The notes under the pieces were generated by a model that was not told the DNA's origin, made no database searches, and saw nothing but the letters and a program-made list of their open reading frames with translations. A stretch of 38,818 nt of DNA from Prorocentrum cordatum (taxonomy: Eukaryota; Sar; Dinophyceae; Prorocentrales; Prorocentraceae): assembly GCA_963575745.1 (NCBI GenBank), contig CAUYUJ010004010.1:35001-73818 (forward strand), read 5' to 3'. Numbering within the stretch: position 1 is the first letter of the stretch; each line of letters starts with the position of its first letter. This document shows, one piece after another, positions 28,456 through 36,908 of this stretch. A program made the position numbers and the translations under genes.

Positions 28456-30236
28456 GGTGGAGCCCCCTACGGGGCCACGAAACGTACGAGGGGTGTGCCG
28501 AAATGGGTGTGCGGGACGCATGCGGGCACACCCACTGGGGCCTTCGGTGGAGCTCCCTATGGGGCCACGAAACGTGTGAGGGGTGTGCCGAAATGGGTGT
28601 GCGGGACGCATGTAGCTCCCTATGGAGCCACGAAACGTGTGAGGGGTGTGCCGAAATGGGTGTGGGTGACGCATGCGGGCGCGGGCACTGGGGCCTTCGG
28701 TGGAGCTCCCTATGGAGCCACGAAACGTGTGAGGGGTGTGCCGAAATGGGTGTGGGTGACGCATGCGGGCGCGGGCACTGGGGCCTTCGGTGGAGCTCCC
28801 TATGGAGCCACGAAGCGTGTGAGGGGTGTGCCGAAATGGGTGTGTGGCGGGCGCGGGCACTGGGGCCTTCGGTGGAGCTCCCTATGGGGCCACGAACGTG
28901 TGAGGGGTGTGCCGAAATTGGAGCTGGACGAAACGTGTGAGGGTGTGTGCGCGCTGGGGCCTTCGGCGGAGCTGGGTGTGAGGGGTGTGCCGACGCATGC
29001 GGGCGGATGTGAGGGGTGTGCCGAAATGGGTGTGGGTGACGCATGCGGGCGCGGGCACTGGGGCCTTCGGTGGAGCTCCCTATGGAGCCACGAAACGTGT
29101 GAGGGGTGTGCCGAAATGGGTGTGGGTGACGCATGCGGGCGCGGGCACTGGGGCCTTCGGTGGAGCTCCCTATGGAGCCACGAAACGTGTGAGGGGTGTG
29201 CCGAAATGGGTGTGGGTGACGCATGCGGGCGCGGGCACTGGGGCCTTCGGTGGAGCTCCCTATGGAGCCACGAAACGTGTGAGGGGTGTGCCGAAATGGG
29301 TGTGGGTGACGCATGCGGGCGCGGGCACTGGGGCCTTCGGTGGAGCTCCCTATGGAGCCACGAAACGTGTGAGGGGTGTGCCGAAATGGGTGTGGGTGAC
29401 GCATGCGGGCGCGGGCACTGGGGCCTTCGGCGGAGCTTCTACTATGGGGCCACGAAACGTGTGAGGGGTGTGCCGAATTGGTGTGGGTGACGCATGCGGG
29501 CGCGGGCACTGGGGCCTTCGGTGGAGCTCCCTATGGAGCCACGAAACGTGTGAGGGGTGTGCCGAAATGGGTGTGGGTGACGCATGCGGGCGCGGGCACT
29601 GGGGCCTTCGGCGGAGCTCCCTATGGAGCCACGAAGCGTGTGAGGGGTGTGCCGAATGGGTGTGGGTGACGCATGCGGGCGCGGGCACTGGGGCCTTCGG
29701 TGGAGCTCCCTATGGAGCCACGAAACGTGTGAGGGGTGTGCCGAAATGGGTGTGGGGGACGCATGCGGGCGCGGGCACTGGGGCCTTCGGTGGAGCTCCC
29801 TATGGAGCCACGAAACGTGTGAGGGGTGTGCCGAAATGGGTGTGGGTGACGCATGCGGGCGCGGGCACTGGGGCCTTCGGTGGAGCTCCCTATGGAGCCA
29901 CCACGAAACGTGTGAGGGGTGTGCCGAAATGGGTGTGGGTGACGCATGCGGGCGCGGGCACTGGGGCCTTCGGCGGAGCTCCCTATGGAGCCACGAAACG
30001 TGTGAGGGTGTGCCGAAATGGGTGTGGGTGACGCATGCGGGCGCGGGCACTGGGGCTTTCGGTGGAGCTCCCTATGGAGCCACGAAACGTGTGAGGGGTG
30101 TGCCGAAATGGGTGTGGGTGACGCATGCGGGCGCGGGCACTGGGGCCTTCGGTGGAGCTCCCTATGGGGCCACGAAGCGTGTGAGGGGTGTGCCGAATTG
30201 GGTGTGGGTGACGCATGCGGGCGCGGGCAGCGGGAG
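28456..30236 (+). repeat. 90-bp tandem repeat array, about 20 units
   Basis: Unit landmarks: GTGAGGGGTGTGCCGAAATG, GGTGTGGGTGACGCATGCGG, GCGCGGGCACTGGGGCCTTC, GGTGGAGCTCCCTATGGAGC, CACGAAAC. Four consecutive units at 29041-29400 are identical; a shortened unit (61-62 bp) lies near 28580-28642, and units around 28900-29010 are scrambled. 90 is a multiple of three, so two plus-strand and two minus-strand frames stay open for hundreds of codons, but one- and two-base indels (about 28906, 29476, 29656, 30006) shift frame within the array, arguing against a selected protein. Each unit can form a small hairpin, GTGG-AG-CTCC / GGAGCCAC with loop CTAT. Confidence 0.9.
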
Positions 30237-30299
30237 GAGTGAACGCGGGGCGCTGTCTCTTCAAAACGAGGACCCAACACCACAGGATGGTTGGGAACA

Positions 30300-30670
30300 A
30301 CAGTGAATGGACGTCCGAGCGACGGGGAGGTGATGTTGTCCGAGGCGGTTTCTGGACAATCTAAACATGTTTGAAGCTCCGCTCTGATACTGGTCTGGCG
30401 CCTGCCTGTCAGGCCAGCGCTTCTCCCGCGAGCAACAAAACAACCGCTCCCTTGGCCCTGGACTTCGATCCACGCCCAGGCACATATACGCAACCTAGGG
30501 TCCTTAGCACGCTCACCTCCTGATCCTCCTCCCGCACAGAAGCGTCCCAACAAGTCCAGAGGCGCCTCCCAAAAAGAACTGCGCAGAAGGCGCTCGGCTG
30601 AGAGACTCGCAACGTCATCTGTTGGGTACGTGACGTCGTGCGGTTCGGCGGTGTCGTGGAAAGGGGGCAC
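30300..30670 (-). pseudogene. RNase H domain fragment of a retroelement
   Basis: The minus-strand frame reads GRFCAGGGSGGERAKDPRLR then ICAWAWIEV, and further on AGLTGRRQTSIRAELQTCL. This is the order expected for an RNase H domain: first strand TDGSGG...DPRLR.GWG, then the Q-T-x(2)-R-A-E-L helix carrying the catalytic Glu (RAEL at about 30374-30388). The first catalytic Asp is replaced (CAGGGSGG), so it is inactive. The frame continues TASDNITSPSLGRPFTVVPN and then runs into the 90-bp array, so the second half of the domain is missing. Lies downstream, on the same strand, of the RT remnant at 30990-32000. Confidence 0.6.
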
Positions 30671-30824
30671 GGAAACCAGGGAACACGGGGATCAGCCCTC
30701 TGAGCCAAGCGTTGTCGTTGGTATTAGAATCGAGGGCGACGTTGGCAGCTTCGACTATGTCATCCGATTCGGCACATTCTGGCAAATCTGAATTGCATCT
30801 GCACTCCTGAACGCGGGCGGTGCC

Positions 30825-31034
30825 TTACTGGGGCGAACCCGCGCCTAGGGCAGGCGGGACCAAACTCTCCAGTAACACATTTCGCCACGAGTTGTCTTGG
30901 CCACATGCTTGCTGCTGTTGCTGCTGCTGGTGCTGCTGCTGCTGCTGCGGCGCACTTGGTGGCAGATCTACGCTCGAACTCTTGAGATTCTTCAGGTGTT
31001 GGCGGGGGCTCAACGAACCCACGCCTTCCAGCAA
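30825..31034 (-). other. Short frame with poly-Gln from (CAG)n
   Basis: Minus-strand (CAG)n at 30909-30948 encodes a Gln-rich run with one His. Between the RT and RNase H remnants of the minus-strand retroelement; probably a microsatellite that arose inside it. Confidence 0.5.
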
Positions 31035-32000
31035 ACCCCCTCCCAGGTGCCGGGCGACCGCTCCTGCCGCCTACGGCTCTCTCTCGACGGAGGCGCGTGC
31101 GGCGGCCAGGTCGGCGGGATCGAAAAAGGCGAGCACAGAGGCGAAAGCAGCAGGATTTTGCGCGGGGGCCTCCCAGCGCTGCCACCCGAGAAGCCCAGGA
31201 GTGTCCCACCCAAGGTCAAGGAGAGAGAGGACATGATAGCGGAGACGGGCCCCTTGATGTCGGACCACCTACGGTTGGCTGGGATGGCATTGGCCTGGGT
31301 GTAAACACGCTCCCAAGACTTCGCCAAACGACTCAGGACAGCATGGTTCTTGTTGAGGAACCGGAGCCAGTCAACCAGCAAATCAACTATGGCAGGATCG
31401 CGGGACTAAGAATTGAGAGCCGGGACCGTAGTTCAACATTTGTCTCGCTTTTGCTCACAAGCAGATGTCGCCGCCGCCTGCAGAAGCGTTTTGAGACGGC
31501 TGGGGAGCGCCCCGGAAATTCTGGACTCGTGCATGGCTTGGGGCACTGCCCCTGTCTTAAAGAGCTCGAGGCTGACGTGTTGCTTTCAACACCTGAGGGT
31601 GCCAATCCTGTTGCCTCGCCGGACCATGTCGTTCCAACTCTGGAGGCCTCTGGTCCTCCCGATGTGGACATGACGGCCTCTGTCGATGCCAATATCAGGT
31701 GAGCTGCTCGCCACTTGCATCGAAGTACCAGCCTGTTTGAGCTCGCTAGCGATAGCTTTGGCAATGCTGGGAGAGGAGGCGGAGGCAACGAGGCATGACT
31801 TACCAGACACATCTGGGCGCAAGTTATCAAAACCTCCCTTTAAAGCAACAAAAAAAAACGACAAAGTTGGCCGAGTGATATTCTCAACAGTGCCTTCAGC
31901 TGTAGAATTCACGTCATCGTCCCAGGTGGGTGCTTCGAGCCCTGGCTGGCACTTGGAGTTCGGCTCAAACATGAAGCCAAAAAGCATACATGCGGCCAAC
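30990..32000 (-). pseudogene. C-terminal part of a retroelement reverse transcriptase, frameshifted
   Basis: Minus strand, three phases in order. (1) 31999 to about 31586: FDNLRPDVSGKSCLVASASS, ELKQAGTSMQVASSSPDIGI, typical of the RT connection region. (2) About 31560-31440: LFKTGAVPQAMHESRISGAL then PSRLKTLLQAAATSACEQKR, stopping at TGA. (3) 31381-31071: WLRFLNKNHAVLSRLAKSWE, RVYTQANAIPANRRWSDIKG, PVSAIMSSLSLTLGWDTPG, ending DLAAARASVEREP. This succession matches my memory of the post-RT region of dinoflagellate retroelement polyproteins, but was not searched. The catalytic RT core (FADD) was not found upstream. With the RNase H fragment it forms one dead minus-strand element. Confidence 0.55.
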
Positions 32001-32170
32001 TGCTGAGCTGACCTACACCCTGCCAGAACCCCCCCACTGAACCTCCACTGCCAGCGCGAAGGGCCTGCGGATTCGGAGTTACCTGGGGACCAAATAGAAG
32101 TGCATGCTTAGGGCAAGCACGACGCTAGGGCCATTACTTTTTGCTACGAGCTCAAGCACCAGAGCCGGGT

Positions 32171-33009
32171 CTAGGCTGTTGTGAAATTGCCAGCGTCAAG
32201 GAAAGCAGACGCGCTAGCTATGCTGAAGGTCGCGCCCTCACCAAGAATGAACTTTCCGTGAGCCGCGTGAACTGCTGAGCTGCCTCCGACAGCGTCATCA
32301 AATTTTGCCTTGCGCTGCCGCTCGATGGACCACGGGTCAGTGACATCCCCTCTGAGCTGCTCCCAGAGACGGGCTACATATGCAAAGTTTTGGTTATGTT
32401 TCTGTCAGCCTCTGAATCTTTGGGAAGGAGAGTATCCGAGCCACTGACATCTGCCATGGCCGCGCGAGGCGTTGCTCCATGGTTTGGCCCATGCCATGGA
32501 GCTCCTGGCGGCAAACTGCCTGACATATCCCTGGCGCTGATATTCTTGCATCCTCTCGATTCGCGCTCGGGCGCGCGATGGGGGAGAGGGTCAAGGCGGG
32601 AGGGGCCGAGAGGGGAAAGAGGGGGAGCATCGAGTGCACTCTCTCGATCGACTGCGGAAGGCTGTTCAAGCTCTCGGTCTCTTCTGCGACTCGTCCTTCT
32701 GTTGTCCAAGACGAGTGCGCGCGGCGCTAAGGCGAGAACCACATCGTGAAGACGACCCGCGCTCCATCCGTGGAAACTGTTGCGAATATCGCGCGTCAGG
32801 GCCATACATTGCGAAAAAGTCTCAGGCGAAACGCCCGGCCCGCCCTTTCGACCGGCCTCGGGGTGCGACAGGGAAGAGTTATCTATCAGGAAACGAGCGC
32901 AGCGTGTGGCTTTCATCCCTCCCTTCCTTTTCCTCTTCGAGGAGGCACCACCATCGGCGTGCGACTGGTGCCACGTCGGTGGTTGCGCTCGACTTCGGCC
33001 GGGCGGCAC
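32171..33009 (-). CDS. Open frames of unknown function upstream of the minus-strand RT relic
   Basis: A 211-codon frame ends MADVSGSDTLLPKDSEADRN and stops at 32374. Close to the end another phase takes over: QNFAYVARLWEQLRGDVTDP, WSIERQRKAKFDDAVGGSSA, HAAHGKFILGEGA, stopping at TAG 32171-32173. Both parts are protein-like, and the junction at about 32395 suggests one interrupted coding sequence. Upstream protein-like part: PETFSQCMALTRDIRNSFHG. Either the N-terminal part of the same retroelement or an unrelated gene fragment; no domain recognised. Confidence 0.3.
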
Positions 33010-33360
33010 GGAGCGGTGCGGATCAGTGATCGCTTTAGTTACCAGCGTAACCTATTTTTGTTCGGCCTCTGTTCGGTAGTCGTTAAAGTTCTTCTGTGGA
33101 TCAAATTCACCTGCATCGCTCTCTCACTGACCAGATGGGCGCATACTCTGTGCCTTATCGAGCTTTTGCCTTTTTCCTGTTAGTTTATTCGCCTGGTTTT
33201 TTATACTGCTGTGCCCACCTGGGTCCAATGTTTCAGGCGATTGCGCCCAAGTCGGTTTACGTTCTTTGCAATTCCCACATGAACGTTGCGAGCCTAGATG
33301 CTCAGAGCCTGGCCAATGGAAAAAGTCACCAGCAGAACCGTCCGCAGCTCGAAACTCGAA
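33010..33360. other. AT-richer stretch without supported gene
   Basis: Less GC-rich than its surroundings. A plus-strand frame from 33096 contains a hydrophobic stretch (YRAFAFFLLVYSPGFLYCCA), but then runs into the GAT microsatellite. I cannot support a gene. Confidence 0.3.
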
Positions 33361-33445
33361 GGATGATGATGATGATGATGATGAGGAGGAGGAGGAGGAG
33401 GGTGGTGGTGGTGGTGGTGGTGATGATGCTGCTGCTGCTGATGAT

Positions 33446-33487
<42 letters not shown>

Positions 33488-33535
33488 GGAGGAGGAGGAG
33501 GAGGAGGAGGAGGAGGAGGAGGAGGAAGGAGGAGG
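33361..33535 (+). repeat. Compound (GAT)n/(GAG)n/(GGT)n microsatellite
   Basis: GAT, GAG, GGT, GAT/GCT, GAT and GAG blocks in succession; the GAT-to-GAG switch repeats that at 10091. Confidence 0.9.
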
Positions 33536-33719
33536 AGGCCCAGCTCGAAGCTCCGAGCCTCGGGAGCGAAGCAGGCGAGCGGTCGTACAAGGAGGGCCGC
33601 CCCGCAGACTTGGGCGCGCACGCTTTTGTGATGGGGGCTCTCCCTTGGACTCCCCGACTCGGGATCCGCCGCGCTCTGGTCCCGGGCACGCGGCGCCCTG
33701 TTTTTGTTGCTCCCTGCGC

Positions 33720-33836
33720 GGACTCCGGGAGTCCCGACCCTCGGCTCCCGGAAGTCCCGACGTCCCTTTCCCCGGCCACTGGCTTCTCCTCCGGAGTCGC
33801 TCCTCGACGGTCCCAGGGGCCGGCGACGGCATCCAG
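33720..33836 (-). repeat. Family A dispersed repeat, copy cut by the fold-back element
   Basis: Reverse complement shows GGCCCCTGGGACCGTCGAGG, GCGACTCCGGAGGAGAAGCC and GTGGCCGGGGAAAGGGACGTC. Its left part is displaced: the family C element follows directly. Confidence 0.55.
33820..33836 (+). repeat. 17-bp direct repeat, left flank of family C copy 2
   Basis: CCGGCGACGGCATCCAG, repeated exactly at 34017-34033. Candidate target-site duplication. Confidence 0.75.
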
Positions 33837-34016
33837 AATCGGCAACGCGCAGGGGGGGGGCGGGGGGGAGGGCGGAGGGCTTCTTAGAAGCACCTCTGCT
33901 CCTTAGAAGGCGCGGGCCTCATCTGCAGGTGTGAGGCCGGCGCCTTCTAATAGAGGCAGCCTCCTTCCAAGAAGCCCTCCCCCCTCCCTCCACCTCCTCG
34001 TGCGCGCCGCCAAGGT
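33837..34016. mobile_element. Fold-back element (family C), copy 2
   Basis: Inverted arms GGAGGGCTTCTTAGAAG ... CCTTAGAAGGCGCGGGCCTC and GAGGCCGGCGCCTTCTAATA ... CAAGAAGCCCTCC, about 48 bp each around TCTGCAGG, with outer arms ACGCGCAGGGGGG and CCTCCTCGTGCGCG. It is flanked by a perfect 17-bp direct repeat and sits in or beside a family A copy. Confidence 0.75.
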
Positions 34017-34033
34017 CCGGCGACGGCATCCAG
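34017..34033 (+). repeat. 17-bp direct repeat, right flank of family C copy 2
   Basis: Exact second copy of CCGGCGACGGCATCCAG. Confidence 0.75.
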
Positions 34034-34100
34034 GGGCCGAAGGCGCGATGAAACATCTCCGCCCTGCACTTGTTACGGCGCGATCGTGTCATTGGGGGCA

Positions 34101-34155
34101 TGAGGAGGAGGAGGAGGAGGAGGAGGAGGAGGAGGAGGAAGGAGGAGGAGAGGCC
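34101..34155 (+). repeat. (GGA)n tract
   Basis: GAG triplets, opposite in polarity to the CCT tract at 34300-34495. Confidence 0.85.
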
Positions 34156-34299
34156 GGATGAGGAATGAGGGGGAGGGTCGCCCCAGGAGAGCCGCGCGGC
34201 GCGGCGCAGAGTCTCGCGAGGGGGGGCGCACCGAGGGAGGGGGCGCGCGGGGGGGGCGGCGGCCAGAAGACGGCGCCGACGAGGCGCAGAGCGGCGAGC

Positions 34300-34495
34300 G
34301 CCTCCTCCGCCTCCTCCGCCTCCTTCTCCTCCTCCGCCTCCTCCTCCTCTTCCTCGTACTCCCTCTCCTCCTCCTCCTCCTCCTCCTCCTCCTCCTCCCT
34401 CCTCCTCCTCCTCCTCCTCCTCCTCCTCCTCCTCCGCCTCCGCCTCCGCCTCCTCCTTCTCCTCCTCCTCCGCCTCCTCCTCCGCCTCCTCTGGG
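34300..34495 (+). repeat. (CCT)n tract with CCG interruptions
   Basis: CTC/CCT/CGC triplets. A shorter CCT run follows at 34600-34635. Confidence 0.85.
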
Positions 34496-34699
34496 ATGGG
34501 CGAGGCAGCGGTCATGGAGCCGACGAGGTGGACGAGGGGGAGGCAGGGGGGAGGATGGGGGGGGGTTGTGGGGCTGTTTTTCCCACTCCAAGCGGTTGCG
34601 ACTCCTCCTCCTCCTCCTACTCCTCCTCCTCGGGGAAGAGAGGAGGTGGGAGGCTAAGAAGGGGGTGCGCAGCGCATCTTTCCCTGAAGGGTGTGGGTG

Positions 34700-35060
34700 A
34701 GCAGAGACAGTGGATAACCGCCAGGGTCAATGCCTATCCTGATCCTTTGTGTCGCTTGCTTGCATCTGCCATTCTCTCTGATGCTCGTCGTTCCTTTCCC
34801 CTATTGCCTGGGCGTCGCTGTGGACTGGACCATGCATGAATGGGCTGCGAACTTGTTCTTCCCGCTTGACCCGTACCATGCTTTCCGTATGGCCAACGAC
34901 TGCATGGCTCACAGGGATAGGATGACATCCTAGGGGGGCTCTCGAGGGCCGCGGAGTTGGCTGTGGGCTGCGGGTTGCGGAGTTGGCTGCGCATGCTGTT
35001 TCACCGCTCTGTCTTTCTTTTCTCTCTGCCCCATCCTGTACAGGCTACAAACTTAGAGCC
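34700..35060. other. Unassigned mixed-composition stretch
   Basis: A 67-codon plus-strand frame (34730-34933) starts with a hydrophobic stretch (ILILCVACLHLPFSLMLVVP region), and an overlapping frame reads QWITARVNAYPDPLCRLLAS. Neither has recognisable motifs. GCGGAGTTGGCTG is repeated at 34952 and 34977. Confidence 0.3.
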
Positions 35061-35082
35061 TTATACTTGACTGACTGAGTGG

Positions 35083-35230
35083 CTGAGAGGGAGGAGGAGG
35101 AGGAGGAGGAGGAGGAGGAGGAGGAGGAGGAGGAGGAGGAGGAGGAGGAGGAGGAGGAGGAGGAGGAGGAGGAGAGGTGGAGGAGGAGGAGGAGGAGGAG
35201 GAGGAGGAGGAGGAGGAGGAGGGAGGAGGT
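35083..35230 (+). repeat. (GGA)n tract
   Basis: Almost pure GAG/GGA triplets over about 145 bases. Confidence 0.9.
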
Positions 35231-35572
35231 TTCATACTGGCCAGAGGATGAAGGGGATTGGGCATTCGGGCATCCCGGAGGTTCTCGGGGGCTTCAGGGG
35301 TGCTCTGCGGGTTCCCCAGGGGGGGTCCTGAATGATCCGACGGGGGGGCCCAAGGGTGGATGATGGGGCTCCCGGGGACGACGGAGGAAGAGGGGAGGGC
35401 AAGCCAGGTGCGCGAGCAGTACCTGCCATGACACCCAACCCCTCCCGCCCCCCCCTCGTTGCGATGACCCAGCCTCCAGCCGCCGACGGGTGTCACAACG
35501 CGCCTGGAGCCCCCCAAAGGACCCTGTCGTGTTACGCGCACGCCGAACACAGGGGGGACAGGGAGGGAGCAT

Positions 35573-35693
35573 TTTAAGGCGGGCCTGTGCCTCTACAGGG
35601 GGGAAATTCACAAATAAGTCTAACAATGGCTTGGGGACGATTCTTGACGATTTTCGACCATGTGGATGTATTTTTAGAGTATTTTACTTAACA
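35573..35693 (+). mobile_element. Family B MITE, copy 5 (3'-truncated)
   Basis: Left end TTTAAGGCGGGCCTGTGCC then TCTACAGGGGGGAAATTCAC, followed by the family interior (GGGGACGATTCTTGACG, GTATTTTTAGAGTATTTT). The right TIR is missing; sequence diverges after about 35693. Confidence 0.65.
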
Positions 35694-35832
35694 GCGAAGA
35701 CTGATAGGTTTCTAGTGGGGTCAAAAGAGAGCATCTCGACTCCCCAGGGGGGTCCGGGCAGGATCCGGGGAGCAGCCGATCGGGCGGAACCCGACGAGGG
35801 CCGGGCTCGTTTTTTAAACAAACAGTTACACA

Positions 35833-36165
35833 CTTCGTGGTCTTCGAGCCCCCAGAACTCCATTCCCGGGCCACATGTTCAATGCCCGGAGCCAACTGTA
35901 GGCCACTTCGTGGTCTTCGAGTCCCCAGAACTCCACTCCCGGGCCACATTTTGAATGCCCGGAGCCAACTGTAAGCCATTTCGTGCTCTTCGAGTCCCCA
36001 GAACTCCATTCCCGGGCCACATTTTGAATGCCCGGAGCCAACTGTAGGCCACTTTCGAGTTCCCAGAACTCCATTCCCGGGCCACATTTTGAATGCCCAG
36101 AGCCAACTGTAGGCCACTTCGTGCTCTTCGAGTTCCCAGAACTCCACTCGGGGGCCACATTCTGA
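35833..36165 (+). repeat. 73-bp tandem repeat, five copies
   Basis: Units contain CTTCGTGSTCTTCGAGTYCC, CCAGAACTCCAYTCCCGGGC, CACATTTTGAATGCCCGGAG and CCAACTGTAGGCCA. Starts at 35833, 35906, 35979, a shorter unit (missing GTGCTCTT) at about 36052, and 36117. Minus-strand frames with WSSGDSK repeats are by-products. Confidence 0.85.
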
Positions 36166-36565
36166 ATGCTGAGGCTGAGGCTGAGAATGCTGAGGCTGAC
36201 TCGATAGTTGAGGCAGGGCTGAGGCGGAGCAGGCTGAGGCTGATGCAGGCTGAGGCTGAGGGAGGCTGAAGGCTCAGGCTGAGGCAGAGGCTAGAAGCGT
36301 GCTGAGCATGCTGAGGCTGTGAGGCAGCTGAGGCCTGAGGCCGAGGCTGAAGGCAGAGCTGAGGCTGATGCTGGGCAGGCTTAGCTGAGGCTGAGAGCTG
36401 AGGCTGAGGCGAGGCTGAGGCAGCTGAGGTTGAGGCTGAGGCTGAGGCTGAGGCAGGCTGAGGCTGAGGCTGAGGCAGCTTGATGCTGAGGCAGGCTGAG
36501 GCTGAGGCTGAGGCTGATGCAGGCTGAGGCTGAGGCAGGCTGAGGCTGAGGCCGAGGCTGAAGGC
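36166..36565 (+). repeat. (GAGGCT)n degenerate hexamer repeat
   Basis: GAGGCTGAGGCTGAGGCAGG pattern over 400 bases with irregular interruptions; reads as Pro-Gln or Ser-Ala strings on the minus strand. Confidence 0.85.
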
Positions 36566-36757
36566 AGACTGAACACATATACATATACATGTACATGGAC
36601 GTACACATATACATATACGTGACCGGTCGCCTGTGCCTTGTGCCTGTGACTGGCTCCCTGTACGGCTCCCCGTACGGCCCCCTCTACGGCTCCCTGTACA
36701 ACCAGTCACAGACACAGGCAACTGCTGCTGCTACTGGTGCTGCTGCTGCTTCTATCC

Positions 36758-36828
<71 letters not shown>
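36758..36828 (+). repeat. (CAT)n microsatellite
   Basis: Pure CAT/ATC triplets ending directly at the spliced-leader-like sequence at 36830. Confidence 0.9.
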
Positions 36829-36829
<1 letters not shown>

Positions 36830-36850
36830 CCGTAGCCTTCTTGGCTAGAG
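36830..36850 (+). other. Decayed spliced-leader relic upstream of the LRR gene
   Basis: CCGTAGCC then TTCTTGGCTAGAG against the consensus CCGTAGCC-ATTTTGG-CTCAAG: 17 of 21 positions match with no gap. The start codon of the LRR gene is 59 bases downstream. A match this good is expected by chance well under once in a window of this size under uniform base composition. Confidence 0.6.
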
Positions 36851-36908
36851 CCCTGCTTTCGAAGATTTCCTTTTCCAAGGAACTGCGCAGCGCCTACTGC
36901 ACACCTTA

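Noticed and set aside
28456-30236. CRISPR array
   Set aside because: Units are contiguous 90-bp repeats without unique spacers, in eukaryotic sequence, with no cas genes.
28270-30306. 300-400-codon open frames in the 90-bp array as a repeat protein
   Set aside because: Four frames are equally open because the period is divisible by three, and indels between units shift frame; no evidence of selection on one frame.
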